Source: DATFNI01 sp963712305 | GTDB lineage: Bacteria; Bacteroidota; Rhodothermia; Balneolales; DATFMH01 | Assembly (NCBI GenBank): GCA_963712305.1 | Contig: CAVQHI010000002.1 | Coordinates: forward strand, 1,963,502-2,027,501 | Direction of reading: 5' to 3' | DNA: 64,000 nt | Shown: positions 63,829 through 64,000 of the stretch, one piece after another | Layout: the number at the start of each line of letters is the position of its first letter | Numbering within the stretch: position 1 is the first letter of the stretch | Notes under the pieces: generated by a model | What the model was told of the DNA's origin: nothing | The model's database searches: none | The model's input: the letters and a program-made list of their open reading frames with translations, nothing else | Translations under genes and position numbers: made by a program

Positions 63829-64000
63829 GACAGGCACGCTATGTAAAGTCACTATAATATTTCATCGTAAGCTTATGTTTGGACTTTGATATTAAGTCTG
63901 CTTTCCTCATTTTATCCTCGTTATGGTGATTATAACATGAACAGGACTTGAGTATGAAGCAAGGATAACATGAATGGCATTGGTGTTATGCCAATGTTGT
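63826..64000 (+). repeat. Direct repeat B (reaches the window edge)
   Basis: Begins TGAGACAGGC and contains CGTAAGCTTATGT, ACTTTGAT, TTTCCTCATTTTATC, AACATGAAC, GAAGCAAGGATAACATGAAT and GTGTTATGCCAATG, in the same order as repeat A at 60661. The end of the copy may lie outside the window. Confidence 0.8.

Noticed and set aside
1..64000. tRNA, rRNA, CRISPR array, prophage or replication origin
   Set aside because: I found no cloverleaf-like sequence, regularly spaced repeats, phage structural genes or origin-type box clusters by eye; a covariance-model scan would be needed to exclude small RNAs.

Overview
This 64 kb window looks like chromosome from a member of the Bacteroidota/Chlorobiota assemblage, most likely Ignavibacteria-like. 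The main evidence is the type IX secretion (T9SS) C-terminal signal of the form NYPNPFNPTTxIRY, seen at the end of the protein at 514-1641 and again in a decayed gene near 19.7 kb. Other support is the many lipoprotein or Sec-exported enzymes, weak Shine-Dalgarno sites, and the palindromic dispersed repeats typical of these genomes. Assignment below the superphylum level is inference.

Layout. 0-3 kb: secreted YWTD-propeller protein and a frameshifted choloylglycine-hydrolase-like gene. 3.1-10.6 kb: an RND efflux operon with one adaptor and two permeases. 10.6-14.2 kb: a membrane Ser/Thr kinase with TPRs and an ECF sigma factor, each preceded by the same terminator and promoter sequence. 14.2-15.1 kb: two palindromic repeats around a dead GIY-YIG nuclease gene. 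15.2-20 kb (minus): a cholesterol-dependent-cytolysin-like lipoprotein fused to a seven-repeat FG-GAP propeller, a PQQ-type propeller lipoprotein and a dead YHYH/T9SS gene. 20.1-25.8 kb (minus): a tripartite TolC/adaptor/RND efflux operon. 26-39 kb: scattered accessory genes (hydrolases, an oxidoreductase, an atypical Nramp-like transporter, a GH13 glucosidase lipoprotein, DinB, an outer-membrane barrel, a DPP-IV-like peptidase, an esterase) with short inverted-repeat elements.

39.4-52.7 kb holds a large respiratory gene cluster: a group 4 (Mbh/Ech-like) [NiFe] hydrogenase, a complete set of Mrp-type antiporter subunits plus a NuoL-like pump, two soluble sulfhydrogenase-type electron-transfer subunits (Fe-S protein and FAD/[2Fe-2S] protein) and a HycI-type maturation protease. 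I read it as an energy-conserving enzyme linking ferredoxin and/or NAD(P)H oxidation to H2 formation, or the reverse, with ion pumping. Hyp maturation genes are not in the window. Palindromic repeats break up its intergenic gaps.

54.3-60.7 kb holds the most unusual locus: a divergent gene with an N-terminal domain like effector-associated domain 11 (EAD11), a SIR2-like protein with a C-terminal EAD11, and a 1503-residue nSTAND1-type NTPase with a membrane helix, WD40 propeller and many TPRs. This resembles a conflict or immunity module in which paired EADs connect a SIR2-like effector to partners. The SIR2 domain appears to lack two canonical NAD-site residues. From 60.7 kb to the end, two direct repeats, each starting at a stop codon, bracket a cassette-like AT-rich segment carrying a GH27 alpha-galactosidase and a methyltransferase.

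Terminal-inverted-repeat elements starting ATGACTATCC occur three times (29.1, 34.1 and 62.8 kb), one with a perfect 11-bp flanking duplication. No tRNA, rRNA, CRISPR array or intact transposase was seen.
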